Assembly: GCF_051195215.1 (NCBI RefSeq)
Contig: NZ_JBNAZM010000009.1
Coordinates: 74,678 to 138,677 of the forward strand
DNA from: Arhodomonas sp051195215
GTDB lineage: Bacteria; Pseudomonadota; Gammaproteobacteria; Nitrococcales; Nitrococcaceae
Length of the DNA: 64,000 nucleotides
Direction of reading: 5' to 3'
Every line of letters starts with the position of its first letter. The first letter of the stretch is position 1. Positions 18,162 through 26,128 of this stretch are shown one piece after another. Below the pieces are notes generated by a model that saw nothing but the letters and a program-made list of their open reading frames with translations, ran no database searches and was not told where the DNA came from. A program made the translations under genes and the position numbers.

Positions 18162-19889
18162 GTGGCGGTGCGGCGATTGCGCGACGTTTACCTGATCGTC
18201 GCCACCGGCCTTCTCGCCGGTTGCGGACTGGTCTATGAGTATCTCATGGCCGCCTATGCCGGCCGGGTGCTCGGGGCACTGGAGACCGTCGTCTTCGCCA
18301 TGATCGGCCTGATGATCCTGGCGATGGGTATCGGCGCCTTCGCCGCCCGCTGCTTCCGCCGTCCGCTTACCGCCTTCGCGGTGTTGGAGCTCGCCATCGC
18401 TTTCGTCGGCGGCGGTGCGGTGCTCGCCATCGCCGCGGTCAATGCGCTCGCCTACCTCGCACCCGTGTGGTTCGCCGACTTCCTCGGGCTGCCCGACGGT
18501 GTCGATTTGCGCGGCGGGGCCATGGCGGCGCTGGAGTCGCTCGCCGGGGTGTTGCCCTATGCGATCGGCGCGCTGCTCGGGATGCTGGTTGGCATGGAGA
18601 TCCCCCTGATCGCGCGCATCCGCGAACAGCTTCATGGGCATGCGCTCTCCCACAACGCGGGCACCGTCTACGGAGCGGACTACATCGGCGCCGGTGTCGC
18701 TGCCGGCGTGTGGATCGGCGGCATGATGCTGCTGCCGGCGCCGGTGGCGGCAGCGCTCACCGCGGGCGTGAATCTGCTCGTGGGAGTGGGGTTCCTCGTG
18801 CTCTTCGCCCGCTGGCTGGGTCGGCGTACCGTGGTGCTCGCCGTGGGCCATGCGGCGGTGGCGGCGATGGCGGTCTGGGTGGGGGTCAACGGCCAGGATC
18901 TCGAGGCACGCCTGGAGGATATGCTCTATCTCGACCAGGTGGTCTACAGCAAGAACACGGCGGTGCAGCGTTTCACTGTCACGCGGCGGTACGTGGGGCC
19001 GGAGCGCGCCCCCGTGTATACGCTCTATCTCAACGGCCGGACCCAGTTCGCCTCGGTGGACGAGTACATCTACCACGACCTCCTCGTGCACCCGGCGCTC
19101 GCCGCCAGCGCCCGCCAGGAGCGCGTGCTGGTCGTCGGCGGCGGCGACGGCCTGGCGCTGCGGGAGATCCTCAAGTGGGATCCGCAGTCGGTGACCCTGG
19201 TGGATCTCGATCCGGAGCTCGTTGAGTTCTTCAGCGAGCCGGTGCGTGCCGGCGCAGAGGTGGTCAACGCGCCACTGCTCGCGCTCAATGAGCACAGCTT
19301 CAACGATCCCCGCGTGAAGACCCGATTCGGCGACGCTTATCTCATCGTCGACGAGCTCATCGCCGCCGGGCGTCGCTTCGACGCGATCGTGGTGGATCTG
19401 CCCGACCCCTATCACCCGGACCTGAACCGTCTGTACGCGAGCCGTTTCTACGCGAAGCTGCGTCATCTTCTCGCCGGTGATGGTGCACTCGCCGTGCAGT
19501 CCACCTCGCCGTATCATTCGCGTTCGGCGTTCATGTCCATAGGCCGGACCCTGGAGCATGCGGGGTTCGCCCACGTGGAGCCCTATCACGCCAACGTGCC
19601 CACTTTCGGGGAGTGGGGCTGGCATCTCGCCGTCCCCCGTGGACGGCCGGGCAGCGCGCGCGTCGCCGAGCACGAGCGCCTCCCCGTGGAGACCCGTTGG
19701 GCGGAGCCGGCGACCATCGCCGCGGCGTTCGCCTTTCCGGGCGATTTCTTCGCCGGGCGCGATGACATCCTGATCAACCGCCTGGGCAACTACGCTGCCT
19801 ATCGCTATCACCAGCGTGCCTGGGAAGAAGGTGCGCTGCTGCCCGAAACTCATGCGGTGGCGCAGGCGCCGCCGGCCGAGATCCCGTGA
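18162..19889 (+). CDS. Membrane-anchored polyamine aminopropyltransferase (spermidine synthase family)
   Basis: The 575-residue protein has an N-terminal multi-helix membrane region (about 8-240) and a cytosolic spermidine-synthase-like domain (about 255-540). The domain shows the decarboxylated-AdoMet loop VVGGGDGLALRE (GGGDG at 326-330), the ribose-binding strand LVDLDPE and DLPDPYHPDLNRLYA (DLPDP at 412-416). Soluble SpeE transfers an aminopropyl group to putrescine; membrane-fused forms occur beside PspA-type genes with unknown acceptors. The GTG at 18162 with GAGGTAGCA upstream is taken as start, since it begins just before helix 1 and follows the DUF350 stop. Confidence 0.88.
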   Translation: MAVRRLRDVYLIVATGLLAGCGLVYEYLMAAYAGRVLGALETVVFAMIGLMILAMGIGAFAARCFRRPLTAFAVLELAIAFVGGGAVLAIAAVNALAYLAPVWFADFLGLPDGVDLRGGAMAALESLAGVLPYAIGALLGMLVGMEIPLIARIREQLHGHALSHNAGTVYGADYIGAGVAAGVWIGGMMLLPAPVAAALTAGVNLLVGVGFLVLFARWLGRRTVVLAVGHAAVAAMAVWVGVNGQDLEARLEDMLYLDQVVYSKNTAVQRFTVTRRYVGPERAPVYTLYLNGRTQFASVDEYIYHDLLVHPALAASARQERVLVVGGGDGLALREILKWDPQSVTLVDLDPELVEFFSEPVRAGAEVVNAPLLALNEHSFNDPRVKTRFGDAYLIVDELIAAGRRFDAIVVDLPDPYHPDLNRLYASRFYAKLRHLLAGDGALAVQSTSPYHSRSAFMSIGRTLEHAGFAHVEPYHANVPTFGEWGWHLAVPRGRPGSARVAEHERLPVETRWAEPATIAAAFAFPGDFFAGRDDILINRLGNYAAYRYHQRAWEEGALLPETHAVAQAPPAEIP

Positions 19890-19913
19890 GCCAATGACCA
19901 GGGAGAGGAGCCC

Positions 19914-20324
19914 ATGACCGAGAGTCTGCAAGCCGTCGAGCAGCGCCTCGCCGAACACATTGCCGCCGAGGCGCTGGCGTTGACCGTCGAAAGCCCTGAC
20001 GAGGGTGAGGTGTTGCGCGTACGTCTGGCCGAGTACGAGGACCTGCCCGTTACCGTCGTCGCGCAGCCGGCGGAAGTGTTGTGCATGGTGCCGCTTTTCG
20101 AGCGTGGCGAGATCGCACCGGGCAAGGAGGCCGAATGCATGCAGGCCATGCTCGAGCTCTCCACGGCGCTGCCGCTGTCCTTCTGTGCCGCCTACCGAAG
20201 CCGCTACTGGCTCATGGGCGCGGTGAAAGGGGATGCCACCGGTGAGGAAATCGCTCACGAGGTGATCACCCTTGTGCACAATACCGAGGACGCCGTCGTG
20301 CGGCTCGCCGAGTACATGCAGTAG
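19914..20324 (+). CDS. yjfI: DUF2170 (YjfI-like) protein
   Basis: This small soluble acidic protein of 136 residues matches the DUF2170 family: a YEDLPVTV strand, VLCMVPLFERGEI and PLSFCAAYRSRYWLMGA. The family accompanies yjfJ-type PspA genes in many proteobacteria; its function is unknown. GGGAGAGGAG stands just before the ATG at 19914, and pspA follows after 20 nt. A cytosolic partner or regulator of the PspA-like protein is a reasonable guess, not shown. Confidence 0.82.
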   Translation: MTESLQAVEQRLAEHIAAEALALTVESPDEGEVLRVRLAEYEDLPVTVVAQPAEVLCMVPLFERGEIAPGKEAECMQAMLELSTALPLSFCAAYRSRYWLMGAVKGDATGEEIAHEVITLVHNTEDAVVRLAEYMQ

Positions 20325-20344
20325 GCCAGCAGGGAGACATTGCG

Positions 20345-21031
20345 ATGAGCCTTATCAGCAAGCTTTTCACCGCCATCCGCGGTGCCGGGCGTGAGGCCGG
20401 CGAGGCGGTGGTGGATGCCAATTCGCTGCGGATCCTGGAGCAGGAGATCAAGGACGCCGAGCGTGATCGCGATCGTGCCAAGAACGCTCTGGCCGACCTC
20501 ATGGCCAAGCAGATGGCCGAGGAGCGCAAGGCCAACGAGCTCGCCGAGCAGATCCGCGAGTACGAAACCCATGCCAAGAAGGCCCACGAACAGGGTAACG
20601 CGGAGCTGGTCGAGGACGTGGTCGGCCGTATCTCGGAGCTGGAGCAGCAGCATGGTGAGCATGATGCCGCGGCCCGCGCCTATGCCGAGCGCGCCGAAAC
20701 CATGAAGGCGCAGATCCGCAAGGTCGACTCGCGTGTGCGCGAGTGCAAGCGCGAAATGGAGATGGTCCGTTCCACCGAAGCGGTGCAGAAAGCGGAACGT
20801 TCGCTCTCCGACAACGTGCTCAACTCCGACTCGAGCATGAATTCGGCGATGGGGTCGCTGGAGCGCATCAAGCAGCGCCAGCAGCAGCAGGCCGATCGCC
20901 AGAAGGCGGCCAACATCCTCTCCGAGGAGGAGACCGACGATCTCGACCACAAGCTCAAGGAGGCGGGCATTAGCGGCGACAAGCGCGCCAGCAGTCAGGA
21001 GGATATCCGGGCACGCCTGGGGCTGAAGTGA
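20345..21031 (+). CDS. yjfJ: PspA/IM30 family protein (YjfJ-like)
   Basis: This 228-residue protein is nearly all heptad-rich coiled coil (about 28-190; KDAERDRDRAKNALADLMAK), the hallmark of PspA/Vipp1 ESCRT-III-like membrane remodelling proteins. It starts MSLISKLFTAIRGAGREAGE, an amphipathic helix suited to membrane binding. No pspF, pspB or pspC is near, so this is the yjfJ branch rather than the classic Psp operon. The stop overlaps the next start by 4 nt. It probably coats stressed inner membrane, by family knowledge. Confidence 0.92.
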   Translation: MSLISKLFTAIRGAGREAGEAVVDANSLRILEQEIKDAERDRDRAKNALADLMAKQMAEERKANELAEQIREYETHAKKAHEQGNAELVEDVVGRISELEQQHGEHDAAARAYAERAETMKAQIRKVDSRVRECKREMEMVRSTEAVQKAERSLSDNVLNSDSSMNSAMGSLERIKQRQQQQADRQKAANILSEEETDDLDHKLKEAGISGDKRASSQEDIRARLGLK

Positions 21032-21663
21032 TGTTCGCCAAGCTCGCACGCCTGTTTCGGGGCGCGACCGCCGGCAGTTCCACGCCTCGCGGGCTCGACC
21101 GTGTCGAGGACCTCCAGGCGGGGGATCTCGTGCAGTTCGCGTTGCTCGACCTTCCCGAGCTTTCCGGTCAGCGTCTCGAGGTCACTGCCGTGAACACCTA
21201 TCGCTACGGCGGCGGGCCCGAAGAACACGAGTGGCAGCTCACCGGCCCCGCCGGAGAGGTCCTCTATCTGGCGGTGGAGGCTGACGACGAGCGCTGGCTC
21301 GCCGTCAGCCGCAAGCTCTCGCGCGCGGAGGTTGCCGGACTGTTCGATCTGGATGCCTTCGCCGGGGTTTTCGACGGCCCCGGCAACATCGAGCTGCGGC
21401 GCAACGCCGGGGTGGCAGCGCTCGCGGCCTGGACGGTGGACGCCTATCACCAGGTCGCTTCGGCCCAGCGAGGCGAATTCCGCAGCGGGCGAGGCGGCGT
21501 CGAGCGTTTCGATTACTACGCCCTCGAAAGTGCGGATGAGCGCTTCTTCGTCGACGCCGAGGTCTACGCCGACGGCGAGACCGAAGTGGCGGCCGGCTGT
21601 TATCTCCCGCCGCGGGCTATCGAGCAGCTCTGGCCGCGTGCCGGTGGCAGGGGCTCTCGGTGA
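21028..21663 (+). CDS. yjfK: DUF2491 (YjfK-like) protein
   Basis: This 211-residue soluble protein fits the YjfK/DUF2491 family: GLDRVEDLQAGDLVQFALLD near residue 25 and a middle region WQLTGPAGEVLYLAVEADDE. The function is unknown; the gene is a standard neighbour of yjfJ. It overlaps pspA/yjfJ by 4 nt and the channel gene by 4 nt (GTGA), so translation is probably coupled across all three. Confidence 0.85.
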   Translation: MMFAKLARLFRGATAGSSTPRGLDRVEDLQAGDLVQFALLDLPELSGQRLEVTAVNTYRYGGGPEEHEWQLTGPAGEVLYLAVEADDERWLAVSRKLSRAEVAGLFDLDAFAGVFDGPGNIELRRNAGVAALAAWTVDAYHQVASAQRGEFRSGRGGVERFDYYALESADERFFVDAEVYADGETEVAAGCYLPPRAIEQLWPRAGGRGSR

Positions 21664-22745
21664 TGTTGCATCTGCTCAAGCGCCGCCGCCACCGGTTGCC
21701 GGTGGTAACGACGCAAACGCTGCGGCACAGCCTCATCCGCACCGGCGTGATGCTGGCGGCCGTGGTGGTCGCCCACGTGCTCGCCATGATGGCCTTCGAG
21801 GGACTGGCACCGTGGCCGGCGGTGTGGCTGACCGCCACCACGCTGACCACGGTGGGTTACGGTGATCTGTCGGCGACGACGCCGCCCGGGCAGTTCGCCA
21901 CCGTGGCGTTGTCGTACGCGCTGGGCATTTTCCTGCTGGCGAATCTCGCCACCTACTGGATCGATTACCGCGCCGAGCGCCGCGCACGCATGCTGCGCGG
22001 CCAATGGAGATGGGGCATGGAACATCACATTGTCATCCTCAACGCGCCGGCGCGCCGTCCGGCGCGCTATTTCGAGCGCCTGGTGCAGGAGATCCGGCAC
22101 TGGGATGGGTTTTCGGAAACGCCCGTGCAGATCGTCACGGAGGCGTTTCCCGACGGCCTGCCGGCCACGCTGCGTGAGAATGGCGTCGTTCACTACCACG
22201 GCAATCCGGACGATCCGGACGTGCTGCGCGCGGTGGACATCCATGCCGCCGATCATATCGTCGTGCTCGCCGAGGCGGAGGACGACGCCCGTGCCGATAC
22301 GCTCTCCCTCGGTCTGGTGGACCGCTTGAGCGATGCGGGCGTTACCGGGCATGTCATCATCGAATGCGTGACCGACCGCAACCGCGCCCGTTTCAAACGT
22401 TTCATGCCGGCTGCCACGATCCTGCGGCCGGTGCGCGGTTACCCCGAGATCCTGGCGCGCGCACTTGCCGCCCCCGGTACCGAGCGGGTGCTCGAGGATC
22501 TGTTCCAGCACCAGGGCGTGCACCCGCGGCGGTACGATGCCACCTTTGACAGCCTGCACTGGGCGGAGCTCGTCACCCGGTTCGTCAACGCGGGCTATGG
22601 CACGCCGCTGGCGTATCTCGATCGTTCCGGCGAGGTTGTCTCCAGCCCGTGTACGGCGGAAATGCTGTCCGGTTCAGCGGTGTTCGTGTTGGTGGACGAA
22701 GCCCGCGCACCCGGTGCCGACCAGGTCCGGGCGCTGCTCGGGTGA
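21660..22745 (+). CDS. Potassium-channel-like protein with TrkA_N-type domain
   Basis: The 361-residue protein has two helices around a K+ selectivity filter TTLTTVGYGD (TVGYGD at 64-69), then cytosolic Rossmann-like domains (from about 120). The first domain strand reads HHIVILNAPARRPARYFERL; the usual G-x-G-x-x-G nucleotide loop is not present, so ligand binding may be altered or lost. In family members such domains gate the pore. The gene closes the overlapping pspA-yjfK-channel run. The start is GTG at 21660 or ATG at 21663. Confidence 0.87.
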   Translation: MMLHLLKRRRHRLPVVTTQTLRHSLIRTGVMLAAVVVAHVLAMMAFEGLAPWPAVWLTATTLTTVGYGDLSATTPPGQFATVALSYALGIFLLANLATYWIDYRAERRARMLRGQWRWGMEHHIVILNAPARRPARYFERLVQEIRHWDGFSETPVQIVTEAFPDGLPATLRENGVVHYHGNPDDPDVLRAVDIHAADHIVVLAEAEDDARADTLSLGLVDRLSDAGVTGHVIIECVTDRNRARFKRFMPAATILRPVRGYPEILARALAAPGTERVLEDLFQHQGVHPRRYDATFDSLHWAELVTRFVNAGYGTPLAYLDRSGEVVSSPCTAEMLSGSAVFVLVDEARAPGADQVRALLG

Positions 22746-22840
22746 TCCCGGCCCACTCGATGCGTGCACTCGGCTACATTGGGGGAAACACCATTGCTGC
22801 GGCGCGAACGATGTGCCGGAAGCGCTTCAAGGAGGATTCC

Positions 22841-23386
22841 ATGACGAACATGCGCCCCATTGCACTGGCGGTTGTGTTGCTGCCGCTGGCCGCCTCCGCC
22901 GACACGGGGCTCGACAGCGCCTTCGGCATCGCCTTCGGTGAAGCCTATGCGCCTCCGGAGACGGCGACGGACAAGGCGCTCCCCGATGGCGGTCATCTCT
23001 ATCGGCTCGACAATCCGCCCCGGCCCTATCCAGTGCTCGACGACTACCGCGTGCGCACCGGCAGCGACGGCCGCGTCGCCGAGATCGTCGCTACCGCGAG
23101 CCTGGCGTCGGCCGAGGCGTGTGCCCGCGAGCAGGACGTCATCGCCGATGCTGTCGCGAACAAGTACGAGGAAGTCGCGCGCGTGACCACCGGCGACGAG
23201 CTGTTGCGGCGCACCGCACTGCGCATCGGCCCGGACCGCGTGGAGGTCGTGTGCGTTGACGATGCGCTGGAGCTGCGTTACTTGAGTGCGTCCGCCGGTG
23301 CCGCTGACTCGACGGAGGCCGTCGGCGCGCAAGACGAACGAAACGCCGAGGATGGGCCACCGGCCCGGGACACCTCTCCACTGTAG
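22841..23386 (+). CDS. Small exported protein of unknown function
   Basis: The 181-residue protein has a signal peptide (MTNMRPIALAVVLLPLAASA, cleavage near residue 20), then a compact domain rich in charged residues (GIAFGEAYAPPETATDKALP; DNPPRPYPVLDDYRVR) and two cysteines (C96 and C139 region) that could form a disulphide. The last 30 residues are acidic and disordered. The start at 22841 has AAGGAGGA 6 nt upstream. It lies 95 nt after the channel gene and before a strong hairpin, so it may be the last gene of the PspA unit. No family is recognised. Confidence 0.75.
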   Translation: MTNMRPIALAVVLLPLAASADTGLDSAFGIAFGEAYAPPETATDKALPDGGHLYRLDNPPRPYPVLDDYRVRTGSDGRVAEIVATASLASAEACAREQDVIADAVANKYEEVARVTTGDELLRRTALRIGPDRVEVVCVDDALELRYLSASAGAADSTEAVGAQDERNAEDGPPARDTSPL

Positions 23387-23405
23387 GAAACAGCGGTCCA
23401 TGGGT

Positions 23406-23431
23406 CCCTGCCACGCGCTTTCGTGGCAGGG
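23406..23431 (+). terminator. Strong hairpin after the small exported protein
   Basis: CCCTGCCACG at 23406-23415 pairs perfectly with CGTGGCAGGG at 23422-23431 around a six-nt loop (CGCTTT). It lies 20 nt past the stop of the upstream gene. No T-run follows, so it may act as an RNA-protecting hairpin or need Rho. Confidence 0.6.
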
Positions 23432-23581
23432 CAAGGCGCCGGTGCGGGTCATTCAACCAGGTTGCGGCGGTGGGGCACGGCTTAGGCGTTCGCGGAACCC
23501 GCCATCTCCGTTTCCTCGCGTCGAATGCTTACGCCCGGTAAGCTGACGGTGGTTTATTGAGCCATCGATTGCGTCCGAAGC

Positions 23582-23621
23582 GTTGCGTCAAGCGCAACAC
23601 ACACAGCGTTGAGGGGGCAAC
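23582..23621 (+). promoter_or_regulatory. Tandem palindromic operator candidate upstream of dadA
   Basis: The site reads GTTGC-N7-GCAAC (23582-23598) followed 9 nt later by a second, imperfect half pair CGTTGAGGGGGCAAC (23607-23621). A copy with the same spacing and most of the same bases lies at 25987-26026 before the TRAP operon. It starts 110 nt upstream of the dadA start. The LysR-type regulator encoded between the two operons is the natural candidate to bind both sites. Confidence 0.65.
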
Positions 23622-23691
23622 GAAGGCGGCATTACGGTTGTCCGAGGTCCCGGCGGGGCCGGGTTGTATGGGGCGTCTCGGGAGGCTGTGC

Positions 23692-24957
23692 GTGCACGTT
23701 CTGGTTATCGGCGGTGGCGTCATCGGGGCCACCACGGCGTATTTTCTCACCGAGGCGGGTCACGAGGTCACGCTGGTGGACCGCCAGCCCTCTCTGGCCG
23801 CCGAAGGCAGCTTCGCCAATGGTGGCATGGTACACGCCAGCCACACGGAGCCCTGGAATACCCCCGCGGCGATCCGTCAGCTCGTGCGCTGGATCGGCCG
23901 CGAGGAGTCACCGCTGCTGCTGCGGCCGTCACAGATTCCCAACCTGATCGGGTGGGGGCTCGGTTTTCTGCGTTACAGCAGTGCCCGTCACCATGAGCGC
24001 AGCACGCGGGTGAACACGCGTCTGGCCGTCTACAGTCAGCGCATGCTCGCCGACATCCGCGCGCGTACCGGCATCGATTACGAGGCCGAGCAGCGCGGCA
24101 TCATGAAGATCTTTCGCGACCGTGCCGAGCTCGAACACGCAATCACCGCCTCCGCGCTCACCGAGTCCCTCGGAGTGCGCTACGAGGCGCTGGACGTCGA
24201 CGGCGTGGTGGCGCGGGAGCCGGCGCTCGCCGACGTACGCGACGAGCTCGCTGGCGGCATTTACTACCCCGATGACGAGTCGGGAGATGCCCACCTGTTC
24301 ACCGAGGCGCTCGCTGCCGTTGTCAGCGAGCGTGGCGGCTCGCTGCGGCTCGGCGAGCAGGTGCTGCGGCTGGAAGGCGGTGCCGGCGGGGTCGACCGCG
24401 TGGTCACTGACCAAGGGGAGATCACCGCCGATCGCTACGTGCTCGCCGCCGGTGTGGAAGCGCCCGTGCTCGCCAAGCCGCTAGGGGTGCGACTGCCCAT
24501 CAAGCCAGTAAAAGGGTATTCCGCCACACTGCCGGCGGCAGGGCATCCCGGGGTACCCGCCACACCGATCATCGATGAGGGCCAGAAGGTGGTGATCACC
24601 CGCCTGGGCGAGCGCCTGCGGGTGGCCGGAACCGCCGAGTTCGCCGGTTACGACCGCAGCATTCGCCAGCGACGCGTGGAGATCGTCGTGCGCCAGGCGC
24701 TGGCGAACTTCCCGCAATACGCCGGCAGCGTGGATACGACGGCCGCGGAGCCCTGGGCCTGCCTGCGCCCGATGACCATGGACGGGCCGCCGCTGCTGGG
24801 CGCAAGCGGCGTTCCGAACCTGCTGCTCAACACCGGACCGGGACATCTCGGCTGGACGTTCGCCGCCGGTGCGGGCCGAGTCGTCGCCGACCTGGTGGAC
24901 GAGCGCACGCCGGAGATAGACCTGGAAGGCCTCACGCTCGCGCGCTACCGGCGATGA
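23692..24957 (+). CDS. dadA: D-amino acid dehydrogenase (DadA-type FAD oxidoreductase)
   Basis: This 421-residue membrane-associated flavoprotein oxidises D-alanine and other D-amino acids to 2-oxo acids and passes electrons to the quinone pool. The FAD-binding motif VHVLVIGGGVIGATTAYFL stands at the N-terminus (GxGxxG at 7-12), then DRQPSLAAEGSFANGGMV, typical of DadA. The C-terminal RPMTMDGPPLLGASGVPNLLLNTGPGHLGW (broken here as RPMTMDGPPLLG and GPGHLGW motifs) closes the FAD site. The GTG at 23692 has GGGAGG 6 nt upstream and begins at the first strand. It is followed by the lysR gene and TRAP genes. Confidence 0.93.
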   Translation: MHVLVIGGGVIGATTAYFLTEAGHEVTLVDRQPSLAAEGSFANGGMVHASHTEPWNTPAAIRQLVRWIGREESPLLLRPSQIPNLIGWGLGFLRYSSARHHERSTRVNTRLAVYSQRMLADIRARTGIDYEAEQRGIMKIFRDRAELEHAITASALTESLGVRYEALDVDGVVAREPALADVRDELAGGIYYPDDESGDAHLFTEALAAVVSERGGSLRLGEQVLRLEGGAGGVDRVVTDQGEITADRYVLAAGVEAPVLAKPLGVRLPIKPVKGYSATLPAAGHPGVPATPIIDEGQKVVITRLGERLRVAGTAEFAGYDRSIRQRRVEIVVRQALANFPQYAGSVDTTAAEPWACLRPMTMDGPPLLGASGVPNLLLNTGPGHLGWTFAAGAGRVVADLVDERTPEIDLEGLTLARYRR

Positions 24958-24994
24958 ACCACGCGGTGGCCCACGGCGCCCGGGAGACGCACTC

Positions 24995-25927
24995 GTGAAC
25001 CGCCTTAGCCCGCGTGCGCTGCGCTATCTCTACGAGGTGGATCGCCTGTGCTCCCTGCGCCGGGCCGCCGCCCATCTCGGCGTGGCGCCGTCGGCGGTTA
25101 GCCGTGCGATCGCTGCGCTCGAGGCGGAGCTCGACACGGTGCTCATCGAGCGCTCGCGGCGTGGCGTGCGCCTGACCAGCACCGGTGCCATGGTCGTCGA
25201 TTACTACCGCGACAGCCGTGCCAGCGAGCGGGCGTTGCTCTCGCGCATTCAGGCGGTGCAGGGACTGCGCCAGGGCGAGATCAGCATCGCCCTCGGTGAG
25301 GGCTTCATCGCCGATCTCATCTCGGCACCTCTGCGAGCATTCATGGCCGCGTATCCGCAGATCGTTCTCACCGTCACCATGGCCGGTGCCCATGACGCGA
25401 TCCGCCAGGTGGTCGACGATCAGGTGGACTTCGCGCTGGTCTACGCGCCACCGCCGGACAGCCGTTTGCACACCCACGTCGCGACCCGCCAGCCCCTGGA
25501 TCTCATCGTGCCACCGGGACATTCGCTTGCCGGCGGCGGCCGTGCGGTGACGCCCGCGGCGGTGCAGGATTATCCGCTTGGGGTGATGGAACGGGGCTTC
25601 GGCATGCACCAGCTCATCGACGTGCTCGCTTATCAGGATCGCCTGCGCTTCGCACCGGCATTGCGCACCAACTCCGTCGCGGTGCTCAAGAATTTCGTGC
25701 AGTCCGGCATGGGCGTGGCGTTCATGCCGCAGCTGACGGTGGAGGCGGAGCTCAACCGTGGCGAGCTCGAGCTGGTGTTGGTGGATCATCCGGTTCTCGC
25801 GACGGCAGAGGCCTGCATCGTCAGCCGCCGCGGTCGCCCGCTCAGCGTCGCCGCCGAGCGCATCATGACCCACCTCACCGAGGGGATGCGCTTTTTCAGC
25901 GCGGATGCACCCGTACGCCTGGGCTGA
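24995..25927 (+). CDS. LysR-type transcriptional regulator
   Basis: The 310-residue regulator has the N-terminal winged HTH (residues 5-65; SLRRAAAHLGVAPSAVSRAI) and an effector-binding domain (about 95-300). It lies 37 nt after dadA in the same direction and 200 nt before the TRAP genes. LysR proteins usually bind T-N11-A palindromes near their targets; the GTTGC-N7-GCAAC sites on both sides of the dadA-lysR pair fit that size. A D-amino acid or dipeptide is the likely inducer, by context only. The start codon is GTG. Confidence 0.93.
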   Translation: MNRLSPRALRYLYEVDRLCSLRRAAAHLGVAPSAVSRAIAALEAELDTVLIERSRRGVRLTSTGAMVVDYYRDSRASERALLSRIQAVQGLRQGEISIALGEGFIADLISAPLRAFMAAYPQIVLTVTMAGAHDAIRQVVDDQVDFALVYAPPPDSRLHTHVATRQPLDLIVPPGHSLAGGGRAVTPAAVQDYPLGVMERGFGMHQLIDVLAYQDRLRFAPALRTNSVAVLKNFVQSGMGVAFMPQLTVEAELNRGELELVLVDHPVLATAEACIVSRRGRPLSVAAERIMTHLTEGMRFFSADAPVRLG

Positions 25928-25986
25928 GCGGGCGCTGCACGCGGTGAAGGCACTGTGCAGAGAGCGTGTGCGCCTCTGAGTAATGC

Positions 25987-26026
25987 GTTGCGCACAAGGC
26001 AACACGTAAAGCATTGCAGAGGCAAC
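25987..26026 (+). promoter_or_regulatory. Tandem palindromic operator candidate upstream of dctP
   Basis: GTTGC-N7-GCAAC (25987-26003) is followed by CATTGCAGAGGCAAC (26012-26026). Aligned without gaps to 23582-23621, the two 40-nt sites agree at most positions, including both arm pairs and the 9-nt spacer length. It starts 142 nt before the dctP ATG. Confidence 0.68.
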
Positions 26027-26128
26027 AACGTGCACACTACGGTTGCCTACAGTCCTTTGGCTCGTGCGGCCGCAACGCTCGGTTCGCAGGGCCCGGGGCT
26101 AATCGTTGGATGGAGGAGGAAGAACGAC

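Noticed and set aside
18009..20279. 756-residue antisense open frame across the aminopropyltransferase
   Set aside because: Same reason: it mirrors a strongly supported gene with intact motifs, and its own translation is His/Arg-rich without domains.
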